From: Pithys albifrons albifrons
Taxonomy: Eukaryota; Chordata; Aves; Passeriformes; Thamnophilidae
Direction of reading: 5' to 3'
DNA: 64,000 bases
Assembly: GCF_047495875.1 (NCBI RefSeq)
Contig: NC_092471.1
Location: forward strand, 9,879,001 to 9,943,000
Part shown: piece after piece, positions 51,600 to 62,985 of the stretch
How positions within the stretch are numbered: position 1 is the first letter of the stretch
Layout: the number at the start of each line of letters is the position of its first letter
Program-made: the position numbers and the translations under genes
The notes under the pieces: model-generated
Database searches by the model: none
Told to the model about the DNA's origin: nothing
Seen by the model: the letters and a program-made list of their open reading frames with translations, nothing else

Positions 51600-52385
51600 A
51601 GGTGTTTGTCAGCTCGAGCACCTTGTCTTCGGCTCTTGCCTGAGCTGTGCTGTGGGTATGCCCCTGCCCTGCTGGGTACCTTGCTCATCCTGACCTCAGC
51701 TTGTTGACTTGACTTGTTGGCCTGACCTGCTGACCTGCCTCTGGTGACCACTGTGGCTGCCACCACAACCCTGCTCTTGCTTGGCACTGTGCCCTTGTTG
51801 AGGATCTAAGCCCTGGCAGGTAGTACTGTGTGAATACAGGATCTGTGTCCTCTGTGGACTTGTGAGAGCTGCTGTTGGATCCTGTATAGCTTGATTGAGA
51901 GAAGGAAACAAAACATGAGCTTTGTGTCCAGCCTGTGTGACCCTGGGACACCTGGGGGTGCCCGCTGTGATTGCTGTCTTGTATCAGTTGGGCTCTCCTA
52001 GAACTGCCTGCAAGAAATGTTGGGAGACCTGCCCATCCTGCCCCATAGCCTGGGTGGGAAAGGTGGAACGGGGGTGGAAGAACAGTGAGCATTTGCCTTG
52101 TATATGCATGGCCAAACTTTGCGAACGAAGATTTGGGCAGGGCTCTCCCCACACAGGTGTGCCCTTCCAGCCTGCGCAGTGGATGTTTTAGGTGAGGCTC
52201 AGTGTGCACAGAACTGGCCCCACCCTTTAACTCCTCAGGTCCATCTGCCACGGCCGAATGAGCTTGGACAGTTACAGGGAAGTCCTCGGGACTGTCACGG
52301 CACCCGGTACTGACCGGGGCTGACCCTGCTGAGCATCTGAGATCTGACGGGATGGGATGGCAGGGAGGCTTTAACTGCCAGGGGA
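51600..52385. other. GC- and CpG-richer block, possible retroelement remnant
   Basis: This block is clearly richer in GC than its flanks and, in its last 150 bp, in CpG: about nine CpGs between 52245 and 52405, against roughly one per 100 bp or fewer elsewhere. It contains loose local repetition around 51700-51740 ('tgttgacttgacttgttgg' followed by 'cctgacctgctgacctgcc'). It is open in both orientations (minus 51685-52251, plus 51922-52191), but neither translation resembles a family I know. It ends directly against the tRNA-Gln-like sequence. The composition would suit an LTR or another young insertion, but I could not match a family. Confidence 0.35.
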
Positions 52386-52458
52386 CGGTCCCACTGAGAC
52401 TCGACCTCAGGTCCTTGGGATTCAGAGTCCAGAGTGCTCACCATTACACCATGGGACT
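52386..52458 (-). tRNA. tRNA-Gln(CTG)-like sequence, probably a pseudogene
   Basis: Read on the minus strand, 73 nt fold as a glutamine tRNA. The acceptor 5' strand is AGTCCCA and the 3' strand is TGGGACC, pairing except for an A-C clash at the first position (family base G). The D-arm region, TGGTGTAATGGTGAGCAC, holds a normal A box. The anticodon loop is CTCTGAA with anticodon CTG. The T stem is CTGAG/CTCAG, fully paired, around the loop GTCGAGT. Three defects stand out. The anticodon stem CTGGA faces TCCCA instead of TCCAG, so two pairs are lost. There is about one extra base between the anticodon and T arms. The first T-loop base is G, not T, which damages the B box. No T-run terminator follows directly. 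A decayed gene copy is most likely; a captured retroviral primer tRNA is an alternative. Confidence 0.72.
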
Positions 52459-52937
52459 GCCCTGCATCTGTCTTAATGCACCTGGATTAACCCAGTCTGT
52501 GTAGCACTGACTTGGGAAATGCCCTGGCTTTGTGTGAGGATGCCCTTTTTAAGAAGTGACTTTAATGATGATAATGGTGCTATTTTCTAAAATCTGTTAT
52601 TTTTTTCCTGAGTGCATAATTGCTGAAGGTTTTTTGATTGTTGCTAATGACCCACAGATTTGTTCTGTCTGCCCTTGCACTTCTAATTCTTCAATTTATT
52701 GAAAGTCCTACAATTAATTACAATTAGCTACTGGTTGTTTTTTTTTCTTTTTTTTCCAGAAACGTGCCTATTACAGACAATTAGAGTTACTAAATGTACC
52801 ATGATGTGCTATTTTTTGTGCCTGTGAACTTTTACTCTCTGCCTGATGCCTGGAACTGAGCAAACATATATTGTGTGTTCTGCACCTTCAACTAATGGGT
52901 GTGAAACTCCCTTATCCCTGTGCTTTGGGAAAAGTGC

Positions 52938-52968
52938 CACAGAATCACAAAATGGGTTGTGTTGGAAG
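52938..52968 (-). mobile_element. Very short CR1 3'-end relic
   Basis: The stretch 'ccacagaatcacaaaatgg' followed by 'gttgtgttggaag' resembles the antisense form of the avian CR1 terminus (AGAATCACAGAATGG then GTTGGGTTGGAAG). The match stops abruptly after about 30 bp, where 'tcctgcctttgctgg' shows no CR1 similarity. Extreme 5' truncation is common for CR1, but a match this short could also be chance. Confidence 0.45.
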
Positions 52969-53684
52969 TCCTGCCTTTGCTGGTTTTCTCTGATGTCATC
53001 TGCATTAAAGCTGGATTTTGCAGTTACCTCACAGGGTCTCTGCTGAGGAATATTCACCACGTTGACAATGGCTGTCAGGTTTGGTCCAAATAACTGAATA
53101 TGTGCCCATCTGAGTATGTGTTGAGCTGACGTGGCTTCTAGAGTGGCTTTTGAGAGCTCACCTGAGTTGTCAAATACAGAAAAGCAGTAATGCTTGGAAT
53201 TGAACAGCCATATCTGACCTGAGCATTAGTTCTCTCACAAATCAAATATATTGGAAAAAGGCCTTGTCACCAACTGTTTCTTGCCATGTAGAGAATGCAA
53301 GTAATTCCTTGTGGTGAGGCAGTTTCTTTACAGGAGGTGTTTTAAACCAGAATCAGTACACACAGTAGGGTGTGTTAATGGTAAATAGTCTCCTACTATT
53401 GCTAAAGGTTCATCATCTATCCTGACATTAATTATTCTATTTTGGCTCATTGACTTGCAAAACCATGAAACAATTCCTTTGTTACAAAATGCCATATTTG
53501 AAGAATGTGTTTGATGGAAATGCATGTCTACTCATCATCTTCAAATCACTATCGAGAGCTTGTCTTGTACCTCAGAGTGATTCACTGCAGAGAAGAATTA
53601 GAGAGAACAGGAATCTCTGCAAATGACTTTCAAAGGAAATTAAAGTTGGAACATGTCTGCTTGTCACTCGTACTTGGCTGACTC

Positions 53685-53698
53685 ACAGCAGAGGGCAG
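53685..53698 (+). promoter_or_regulatory. CTCF-like binding motif
   Basis: The 14-mer ACAGCAGAGGGCAG fits the vertebrate CTCF core (CCASYAGRKGGCRS) at 13 of 14 positions, differing only at the first base. CTCF sites of this quality arise by chance now and then in 64 kb, so occupancy is not implied. Confidence 0.3.
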
Positions 53699-56600
53699 AA
53701 GTGAATTCTTCTCAATTTGCAATTTTCAAGCTTGTAATTTGAAAAATATCTGCCCGTTTTAGCTTAAGAAGGAGAGATGATAAAAGGTCACATTTTCAAA
53801 ACAAATGTTATGCTTTACCGCTTATTGTGTTGGTATTTTCAGGTTTTATATTGGCCCCCACAGTAGTTTTTGAGCACCTTGTAATCATCAAGGTAGTAAA
53901 GCCTTGTGAAAGAGGGAAGCCCCATTATCTTTTCTTTATAACTAGAAAACTGACTTGAAACAAGTCTCTTGGTCGTGTCTGTGATTGCATAAAAGATCTG
54001 TGACAAAGCTGCCCAGTGACTGTGCAGGTTGTTGGGACTCACTGCAGCATTTCTGCAAGAAGGGACTCCATGGCTGATGGTAAGGATGGGAGTGCAGGTT
54101 TTAACTGCTTACTCTGTATATGCTTTCTGATTCATTGGTGTGAAACTTGACACACCAACATGCGTCTGAATGCATTTCAAGCTTCCTGACTTGAGGCACT
54201 GACAAACCAAGGAAACAGTCAGCAAAGACCTGCACTCGATTGGTGCTTGGTAACAAACATGAGCATGCATTCTCTCTCTGATCCTTGTGGGTCCTGGGTT
54301 TGGGCTGCATGATGTTAACTGGACACCTCCATTGCTCTGAAGACCAAAAATCAAGCTTTTGGCTTGTCTCATTTTAAAGTGCAAGGGGTAGCAATAAATG
54401 GTTTTTGGTGGACTGCACTATCATGGTCTGCAATTAAAATCTTTCTGTGGGATTCATTCCTTGACAACATTCCTGAGAAACAAACTCATTTGGGAACACA
54501 ATTTATACCAGGAAGGAAGAAGAATCTGAAACTTGTTACTGAATTGAATGGCTATGACAGATCTTAGACTGAAATAATCAGAGAATTATTTTAAAGGCAT
54601 GAGCATCAAGCAGGAAACAATTATTCAACATAGAATAAGGGATGAAATTAGGAAATGTAAGATTATAAAATGGGGGGAGGCACAATAGGAACAAGAACAG
54701 CAAAATTTTAATGAGAGTACTTTAAAACTGCACAAATCCAGCTCACTGGATAATGATTTTGGCTCCAGCAGTTGCAGTTCCTGAGTGTCAGGGAGCTTGG
54801 GGTGGTACCTGGTGCTATTCTGGTAGAGTATCTGAACAGCTTCAGCTCAGACATGCACTATGTACTGAAAGGTGTGTAACAGACAGTTTTGCAGGATGAA
54901 GAAGATAACCTGGAAATAAAGACACAGGGGCGAAGGAATGGATAAGAAACAGCAGGAATTGTGGCTGTGCAGGCTTTTGAGAGATGGTCTATGTTGAGAA
55001 GTATGAGTGTGCTAAAAAGAGGGATGGGGAGGGGTGGTGTTGGAGCAGGAAAAAGGCAGCACCTGATGGCATGCAGGGAAGTCCCAACAGAGGCAATCCT
55101 GGAGCAAATTTCAGTGCAGGTGCCTCATTTCAATAGAACCAAACAGGGCTCTTTGGAGAGGCCTGAGCTCATGGGCTGGGGAAGGGATCAAGAGAAAACA
55201 AAGCTTGTTTCCTAAGGCAGAGAGGAGGGCATGGTACATGGTTGCAGTACCTGGTGCTGGGGCTCTGCCTGAACTGAGAATTGAGGAACTCCATGCTTCA
55301 CTTCTTTTCCCATATCAGCAAATTATTTCATTCATCTGTTTTGGGAAATTGAAACTTTCCTTTTAACTGCAGTCTGCAATTTTCTTTGGCTATTCAACAT
55401 GTTTCCTTTTAGAAAAAAGTTAGTGACATTTCCCATTGGCAAGAGGTGGTATCAGGAGCTATGTGGATTTGCATAAGCTGCTCTTTATTTTTGAAGTGTT
55501 TAGAGACTGCCTCTGTGCTTTGAAACCTCCTTAACTCCTTGCCTGTTGGTGAAGTACCGTGTATAGTATTCCCACTGGGGGAAAGTGTGTGACTGGTGTA
55601 CTTTGAGAGCCTGGTTCTCTTCATATTCACCTCAGTTTTATCCCAAGGCAGCTCCAGGGACTTGTCCGAGTGGGAGCAGACTCAGGCTCAATATCTCTTT
55701 GGTTTGTGATGGGAACCATGTAACGGGATTAATAAGTCATCTTCTTGGTTTAAAAAAGAAACAAGCCCAGAACCTGCTTGGATAATGAAACTTCCAATAA
55801 TGAAATAATCATAGATCAGTTGGATTGCCTGAGGGTAAGAGCGTGCCTCCTTCTCTGCTTAATATATTTTGCTCTTTTGCTTAACCAGCCATTCATGGTA
55901 TTTCTGCACCACAGAAACACAACCCAACACTTCTGCTGACTGGATGGAGGGTCAGATCAATGCAGGACAAATTCCTGTTAATGAGATTTTGATTCTTTGA
56001 CATTTCCAATCAATGAGTACTTGAAACATGTGGAGGGAGTCTGATCTTACTGGTCCAGTTCTCAATTATTTCTGAAGTAGGCAATCAGAGACATATCTCA
56101 TGTGGGTTTGGTTTTTTTTAATTGAGGTCATAAACTTGTGTTGCTCTGTGTTAATTAGCTCCTTAATATGGCATGGTCTGTACTTCGGTGAAAGCTTTCT
56201 TTTGTTTGTGTTGTTATTACCTTTCTAAAAAGAACTGTTAGACAACCTCAATGTCACTTAATTAGTAACTTTTCCTAATTTACTTCCATCACAGTGACTG
56301 TTTGAAAAATGAACTATTCTTGCATGTTTACGTAATGCAACCAGAATTCTTATTAAACATCAGAGGTGCACAACCAGGGAACATGAACACCAGTTCAAAT
56401 TGATTATGTTTTGCCAACACCTCATTTCTGGGGGGTTGCATTTTCCTCTTACTAACCTGATTCCTCCAAAGTAGCAACTTGGAGGTGAAGCTCCTCATTT
56501 CCTGGGTGAATGAGTCAGCTATTTCAATCTTAAAATATTCCTTCTCTTCCTTTCTAGGCTGTCAGGAACAGGAACTTTGAGTAATAATGGTCGGTGTATG

Positions 56601-59600
56601 CCCAGTTAAATGATGTCCTACCTTGGAGTGCACCAAAGTGCCACAGTGTGGGGGCAGAACACGCACATGCAGATCATTGGCAGGTTAGAAAGACTTACTG
56701 TTATCTGTCTCTGGTATAAAATCTTCTGTACTGCTGGACACATTTTGAGACACCTCATTTCTAACAAAAACTATTTAAAGGTGCCTCTGCTCAGGAAAGC
56801 ACCTTCTTTGCATCCAGAGTGTCTGAAGCCATTCAGGCTTACAGGGCTGCAGTATTAGTCCCTGCCTAGAGATTTAACTCTGAGCTTGAGTTTCAGTCCT
56901 GGGAATGAAGAGTCTAAATGGTTAACACAGACTTGGAATGCTTGTGTTCTGCTTTGGACCTCATCCTGGCAATCTCCAGCTGGGGGAACTGGGATTGCTG
57001 CTGCATCCTCCCTGTTAAACAGGTCTTTTTGAGCCATTTGTTATAACTACTGCAGTCCTTTTGACAAGGCTTTGTCATATCTGCCTGGCAGTGAAAGGCC
57101 TTGGCTTAAAAGTTTTATTTTAGAACAAAGCATAGCTCAAGGCCTGGAATGATAACTTTCAGTTCATTAGAAAGAAATTTACTGGAGGCCAGTGCTTTCA
57201 GAAGAGACAAGGCAGCATTTGAAACTTTGGCCAGCTAGAACTCTTCCAAGTCACCCAGAGGTGCAAGGGGAGAGTTGTTTGAGAGGCTCTGTCTGTGGTC
57301 TGACACTGAATTTTCTTGACACCAGGAACCCTCTGTGTAAAAAAGACCCAAGTTCTAGAACTCAGCTGGCCCTGCAGCTGAACACAAGCTGGGTCAGGCA
57401 GCCACAAAGCAACAGTCAGAACAGTCACATAAATTGTGATGAATCACAACTTCTCTTTCTTGAGAGGAAAAATAAAATCTAAATTCACTGAAATTGAAAC
57501 ATAATAAAATAAAATGCCTTTAATGCAGGGTAATAATGGGCATTTGCCTCATACGTCATGCTTTATAGGGTCTTAAATGTACTTCCAATTTCTGTCCCTT
57601 TTATTTTTTTGCAGTCTTGGAAAACTGTTCGGTTGAACTTGACTTTGAAAATAATGTCATGCAGCCGGCAGAGTTCTGCTCCCAAACAGAACCATGTTTT
57701 TTATTTAGATGAAAATATTCAATAAAATCCCTTAGTGCTGGAATTGCTGTCCTTTGGGATAAATAAGTTTCCAGTATAATTAATAGCTAAACAATAAAGA
57801 AGAATACTTCTCAAATCTGTGGAGGAAACGAGTCTCAGAGAATGCTGTGAATTGCTCTGGTAGTATCTTTTCAGAAATGTAATACTGAGCTGCAATTGCA
57901 GTCAATTATCAGCTTTTCTCTACTATGCTTTGATCGTTATAGCAATTTTTTTCCCTTTGGTAGTATGCACACCCCCAAAAAGAAATGTAATAAGATGCCT
58001 AAATTGCTGAGTGTCTCGTGTACACTATTGATTGGGCTCATTGATGCCCTGTTATCTAAGACTAAATTGGCGTCAATTTTTTCCCTCTGAAGCCTGAAGA
58101 TTTTGTGTTCTATTTAATTGTTAGAGGAAGGTCAGCACAAAGTGTACCCTCTGGCTTTTAATCTTAGATGGAAATGTCCTAAATGAATAGAAAACTGCAT
58201 GTCAGCAAAATGAAGTCTTGCTGAAAGCAATGTGTAGGCTTCTCATGTTTAGCGTTTGTGATGACATAAGCTTTGACCTTGGCCTGTATCTTTCTGAAAG
58301 AAGAGAAACATTTGTTCCCTTCAGCCTGAGAGCAGCACTGATGGTAGGAGCTCTGTGCCTGCCTGAACAGCTCCTGCCCAGTTTGTAGCACTGGATGGAG
58401 AATGACTTTGTGTTGAAGTGCTGTTCTTTATAAATTCTCGGTGTAATGATCCCAGCTTCTGTCTTTATACAGTCAAAATATGGGTGGAAGAGAGAGGTGG
58501 GGTTAGGGCTTAATGTGGTAATTTAATTTCTTTGCCCATTTGGCTGTTCCTGTGGCCAGTCTGGCAGCTGGAGAGCTGAATGTGTGGGTAGGGCCATTTC
58601 TACAGCCTAAGGACTTCCTGAGCTCATCTGTTCTTTTTTTCCCCAACTATGGCAGGCAGAAAACAGTATTCCTCTGTGATATGTCTGTCCCAAAAAGGGA
58701 GAGGAGTCCTGATTGTTTCTCCCTGAATGCTTATTAAGGGCTGAGAAATAGCAGGAAACACAGATAAAAACAATAGTTTATAAGCAACTGTCAGGACAGA
58801 GCTTTCAGAGGATGGAGCTCCTGTGGTGGACCTTCCTGCAAAAAGGTGTCTGTCCCAGAGAGATCCACATCTCTGTGCCAGGCAGGGAGTAATCCTGTGC
58901 TGGTGCAGTGTAAGAGGAGATGAATTTTAGCATCTACTTTTGGAAGTATTTCAGGGCACTTACATCAAATGCTCTGGTTGAATGAGAGGGACAGAAGTTT
59001 ATTCTCCCTGAGTTTATTCTCACCTGAGTTCTTTGAAAAGAATGAACAACTCCCCCAACACCTCAAGCCCATTTCCCTCAGGGCTTTAGATCACATTTTT
59101 GTCTTGAGACAGATTTCTGAGTAGAAGAAAAGCTGCCCATCAGTTAGGGGAGCAAAAGGAGTGAAATACATCTGGTCCTCTGATTTTCTTCACCCACCCC
59201 TCCACTTCCAAGTTTTGCACATTCTGAGAAGAAACTAATTAAATTTTCCTCTTAAAGCCCAGTGAGGGCAAGAAAAAAGTGGAACAAAAGAAAAACTTCT
59301 CAGCATATTAAAGAATAGTTGGAGGATCAAACAGGCCTGGGGGTATCACTGTGACTTTAAATGAAACTGGGAAGTTTTACCAGTCTTTTTTTTGCAGAGA
59401 TCTGTGTAGTTTCCAGTGGGGTGAATTTAGAGATTTCCCTAATCTGATCAGAAATTTCACTTCAGTTTTCTCCAGTGGCTCAGGGACACTCTCAGTAAAT
59501 TACATTTGGGACATTTTTCACATCTTGTTTGACCATGTGCCTTTAACAATAAAATGTGTGCAGCAGTTGAGATGCTGCAAGGAAACACACAGAACACACT

Positions 59601-60458
59601 GGGGAAAATTCTGGGAGCTTTCTCTGTCTTATTTCTCCCTAAACCTTCAGCCAAGGAAGCTGTGGAGCAGATGTAAGCCTAAAAATGTGTGTGTGATTTT
59701 GTACACAGAATAAGTGAAAGCTAAATACCAGTCTCTGAGTGTGAACCAGCTCTGAGAAATACAAGGCATCTCTGTAGTGGTTGTGGGAGTTGGTATCAAA
59801 TCCACATGTAAAATCTCTGAACAGAAAGATTAGTGAAGACTTTACCCACAGTGCTGTTTTATCAGCAAGATGATGTGACAGAGTTCATGGTTTCTGCACT
59901 TGGTTTAGTTTGGAATATCCAGCTAGAGTTTGGGACATCTAATCCATGTGGTGCTGGAGACGGCTGTCAGTGAGAAGGACTCTGTATCAAGCAAGTCTGG
60001 AAGGTGTGTGGTGGTCAGATCTGGTCTTGAGCAAGGGGGCAAGAAAATCTACCGGCTCCAGTCCCCCATCCTGCCAAAGTGAACCAAGTCCCTTTCTCAT
60101 CCTGCTTTCTGTCACAAGGTGTGTTTTTAGCCTCACAACAGGAGATAGAGAAATAGTTAAAAAAGAACTGGGTTCCAGTTTTTAGTCAATGCTCCCTGAT
60201 ACAGTCCCAAGATTTCTGCTGTCTAATGAAATGTAAAAACTGCTGCAAGTCCATCTGTCAAGCTGCACAAATGCCTTGCTGTGTATGTAGCATGTCCGCT
60301 TGGCTGCATAAAGGATGGGTCAGAGAAAGTGCAAAGGGAATCTTTAGCTATTAATCAAATGCTTTCACGGTATGTAGGTAGCAAAAACTCATTTATCTTT
60401 AGAAAAATAATTTCTGAGAGTGCAAATTTGGAAAGGTCAGCTGGGTTTGGTTGTTTTC

Positions 60459-60474
60459 TTTTTTTTTTTTTTTT
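60459..60474 (+). repeat. Poly-T tract (T16)
   Basis: A run of 16 T, the longest homopolymer I noticed, follows 'ggttgttttc' and precedes 'gcatgtgacatgg'. In minus orientation it could be the poly-A of a retroposed sequence, but nothing recognisable lies beside it. Confidence 0.75.
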
Positions 60475-62966
60475 GCATGTGACATGGTTTGCATCAACAC
60501 TGACACCAGCAAGTTGAATTTCTGACTTAAATTCACCTTGCTTTCTCCAAGCCACCTGCCTCATCCCCTCTCTAGTCTGATATCCTTTTTCACCTTCAAG
60601 CTCACCCACCTCCTCTCCCATGCTGAGGTAGGAGCCTGGTTGGGGCTTGGGGGCCAGAGGGATGCTGAGGATTCACAGGTCACAGGGGCTGGTGGGGAGA
60701 GTCAGAGCTCCTCTTCCTCATGCAAGGCAGTTGGGTCATTTGGGTGGTCCAGCATGGAGCCAGGAACACTGGAGTTCTGGCTAAAAACCAGGTGTGGGGC
60801 AGTCTTGCTTCATCCTGTCTGCCTTTGTTTGCAGGAGATGCTGGTCCTGCTGTGGTTGGGATGATGCACAGCCCAGAGCTTTCATAGGAAAATAACACAT
60901 ACTGGAGGGGAGGTCAGTGAAAAGAGGCAGATAGTGTGTTTGTATAATAAATCCTGGTCCTTTTTCCTCTCATTTTCCTGGCACAGTTGTTTCCAGAGGG
61001 ACCCATAACCATGAGAGGTACCTGTGCGTGCTGCTGCATTGCTGCACCACTCTGGAGCTGGGGAGGCTGAAGGGTGGCACAAGGTTTCATTGCAGAGCTG
61101 AGCCCAAACAGTTACCGTGGGCCTTCGTCTGCAGGGATGGGGGGTTCAGGAAAATTGTAATGAAAAAATGTTCCAATTCCTTAAGGAAGAGGGAATGGCC
61201 TTAATTGTTTAAAGAACAGAGGTTTTTTTTTGTTTTTATTTCTTTCTTTTTCTGAGCTGATACTCCTTTGTGTATAGCAAGAGTTTCCTTTTGCTTATAC
61301 AGAACTAATTTTGGAGGATGCTTTCCTCTAGTGATTGCTCACATTTCTTTAATATTTTGTTGTACTGTGTTAGAGCAAATGGAGTTCTTTTCTACTGGAC
61401 AAAGAACTGAAAAGCAGGTTTTTCAAATAACCCAGTTGACTGGAATAAGGGAAAACTTGAAGAACTCTGACCATTAGCAGGAACCTCTGGCTGAAGCTGC
61501 ACACAGGGGGATTTGCTGCTCCTTTATTCTTTCTTGTGGTTTCTTCTGTGCCAGTCCTAGTTGCTTCCAGCAGCAATAATATGTGCTCCCCCTTTTCCTG
61601 CACCACGAAAATGGGGATAGCCATGGCCATTTTCCTGGAAGATAAGGCTAAGCTTGAACTCTCTGTGTCAGCTCTTGCTCACCTGCTCTGTGTCCCATCT
61701 GACCTACCTGACAGGCAGACCTGCCTTGGTCAGAGCTCACGGCGCTGGATTTTTGTCTCACTCACTCAGCACACCTGACAACAGATGCTTGAATTTAATG
61801 CTCCACTCTGTTAAGGTCTGACATGAGGAGTGGCCCTTGTCTTCCCTCCTATTCTCTTTGAGGCCATGTTTACAAGAGCTGGATTTATTTTTCCCTTCCT
61901 GTAGCTCTTTAAATGCTAAGGGTTCCATGTAGAATTATTAGTGTTCTCTTGTCCTGCAGGCTTTGGGAGATGAGATTTTTTAGCAGAAGATCAGACCTTC
62001 AAAGAGACTGCTGTGATGTGTTATGTGAAACACTTTGATTTCTCTTCTTGCAGAGCACATTATGGGTCATGTTGCCCTGAACTGTTCTTATACCCACCTG
62101 CTGTTGTGAGCTCATTTCCTTACATTGAGAAAGTACCTGGGAAAGAATTGACTCAGAAAATAGTTCACAGTGATGCAGTCCTTTAAGACTTTTAAAAGTT
62201 GGCAAGAGAGATATTTTAAGTTATATAGCAGTTTGTTTTGGACACCTCAGCTTGCACCTGGAGCTGTTTTCTCTGTGGTCTGGGCAGATCTGCCCTTGCC
62301 ATGCTTGTTAACTCTGTGCTTGTCTGAGGTCTCTGAGAAACCCTGGGCACAGATGCTGGGATGTACAGTAGTGATTTATTATGGAGAATGAAGTGCTGGA
62401 GAGCAATAAAGGTTGTTTATGCATTGTCTCTCTAAGCACTGTTGGACTGTTCTTGTATTTCTGCAGTGTATCTCCCAGTACCTCATCTGCATGTTCAGCA
62501 TTCAATACTCAGCTTACTTTGCAGTTTTCTGTTGAGAGCTCATGGCCTGCTAAAAGAAGTGTTGGACCAGTGTTCTACCTGAACAGCTGTTTATGAAGTC
62601 ACTGAGGAGAACTTATAAATCATCTTTCTGCTCTGTATTGTAAAATTCGGTGTTACTCTGGGTGAACATCTTATCTTTGTGCAGTATTCCTCTCAGGTTT
62701 TCAGACAAAATCCATGTGTCTGTTCCTTTCATTGGATCCCTGTAAACACTAATTTTGACTCAAAAGCCAATAAGTATATTTGATTCACACTTAATAATCT
62801 AAAGAAAAAGTGGTTTTTTTTCTGCTGTGTTCTATTTGCTTTCATTAGTTATTTAAGAGGATATAATGTTGGTACTGTCCCCAGAATGCTTCATGAAAAT
62901 AAATACTAATACATAATTATTGCCTTGCAAACACTTTGTGGCAGTAATATAAAATTAAATAGCCTG

Positions 62967-62985
62967 TTTTTTTCTTTTTTTTTTT
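62967..62985 (+). repeat. T-rich tract, one interruption
   Basis: T7, a C, then T11, followed by 'aaacatatatattg'. It is simple low-complexity sequence inside an AT-rich stretch. Confidence 0.6.

Noticed and set aside
51685..52251. 188-codon minus-strand frame
   Set aside because: It lies in the CpG-rich unknown block and is rich in Ser, Gln and Gly, with no domain. Openness is explained by composition; a plus-strand frame is open there too.
55015..55040. 'gggatggggaggggtggtg' as a quadruplex
   Set aside because: Only three runs of at least three G; the fourth is GG.
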